Positions 14,281-14,284 of a stretch of DNA of 14,284 bases are shown piece after piece. The translations under genes and the position numbers were made by a program. The DNA is taken from the NCBI GenBank assembly GCA_017619255.1, contig JAFZSS010000218.1:1-14284 (forward strand), read 5' to 3'. The stretch's first letter is position 1. The number at the start of each line of letters is the position of its first letter. The stretch comes from Muribaculaceae bacterium (GTDB taxonomy: Bacteria > Bacteroidota > Bacteroidia > Bacteroidales > Muribaculaceae). The notes beneath the pieces are model-generated. The model made no database searches, had not been told where the DNA came from, and saw only the letters and a list, made by a program, of their open reading frames with translations.

Positions 14281-14284
14281 ACAC

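Noticed and set aside
13442..14284. 280-codon open frame on the minus strand at the right edge
   Set aside because: It mirrors the secreted-protein gene, is made of Val/Leu/Gly runs and crosses the strong terminator.

Overview
The window looks like a chromosomal segment of a Bacteroidales bacterium, probably near Prevotella or Muribaculaceae. The evidence is a one-polypeptide hybrid two-component regulator, DUF4199, DUF6452 and DUF6048 proteins, a C-terminal TonB-domain protein, promoter-like TAnnTTTG boxes, and AT-rich leaders with no Shine-Dalgarno sequence. No rRNA, tRNA, CRISPR array, transposase or phage gene was seen.

Left part (1-3839). The window opens inside the C-terminal part of a C1-type cysteine aminopeptidase, closed by a strong two-way terminator shared with a convergent GNAT acetyltransferase. 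A small lipoprotein gene follows, ended by a perfect 40-bp palindrome. Next come free methionine-(R)-sulfoxide reductase (msrC), the replication-associated AAA+ ATPase rarA and a YraN nuclease-fold protein, probably co-transcribed and concerned with oxidative damage and DNA maintenance.

Middle part (3850-9416, minus strand). A 959-residue hybrid histidine kinase with a TPR sensor and an AraC output domain lies downstream of a three-gene unit transcribed leftward: a radical SAM/SPASM enzyme, then two secreted proteins. The two share a nearly identical N-terminal segment and Tyr-Gly-x-Pro motifs, but end in different domains: TonB C-terminal, and an acyl-carrier-protein-like fold without the phosphopantetheine serine. 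I think this is the most interesting part of the window. The enzyme resembles the Bacteroidetes 'rSAM/lipoprotein system' maturase, whose known partner lipoproteins carry, as I recall, a YGxP-type motif. Here the usual lipoprotein appears to be replaced by modular secreted carriers with up to three YGVP copies.

Right part (9659-14284, plus strand). DUF4199 membrane protein, a family 2 glycosyltransferase, a DUF6452 lipoprotein and a DUF6048 outer-membrane-like protein follow. From the glycosyltransferase onward the genes overlap by ATGA, and a third ATGA overlap opens an undescribed 44-codon basic ORF. The window ends with a secreted protein that seems highly expressed: a well-spaced TTTG-N19-TAATATTG promoter, a long AT-rich leader, distinct codon choice and a strong terminator. 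The last 140 bases hold only GC-rich direct and inverted repeats.
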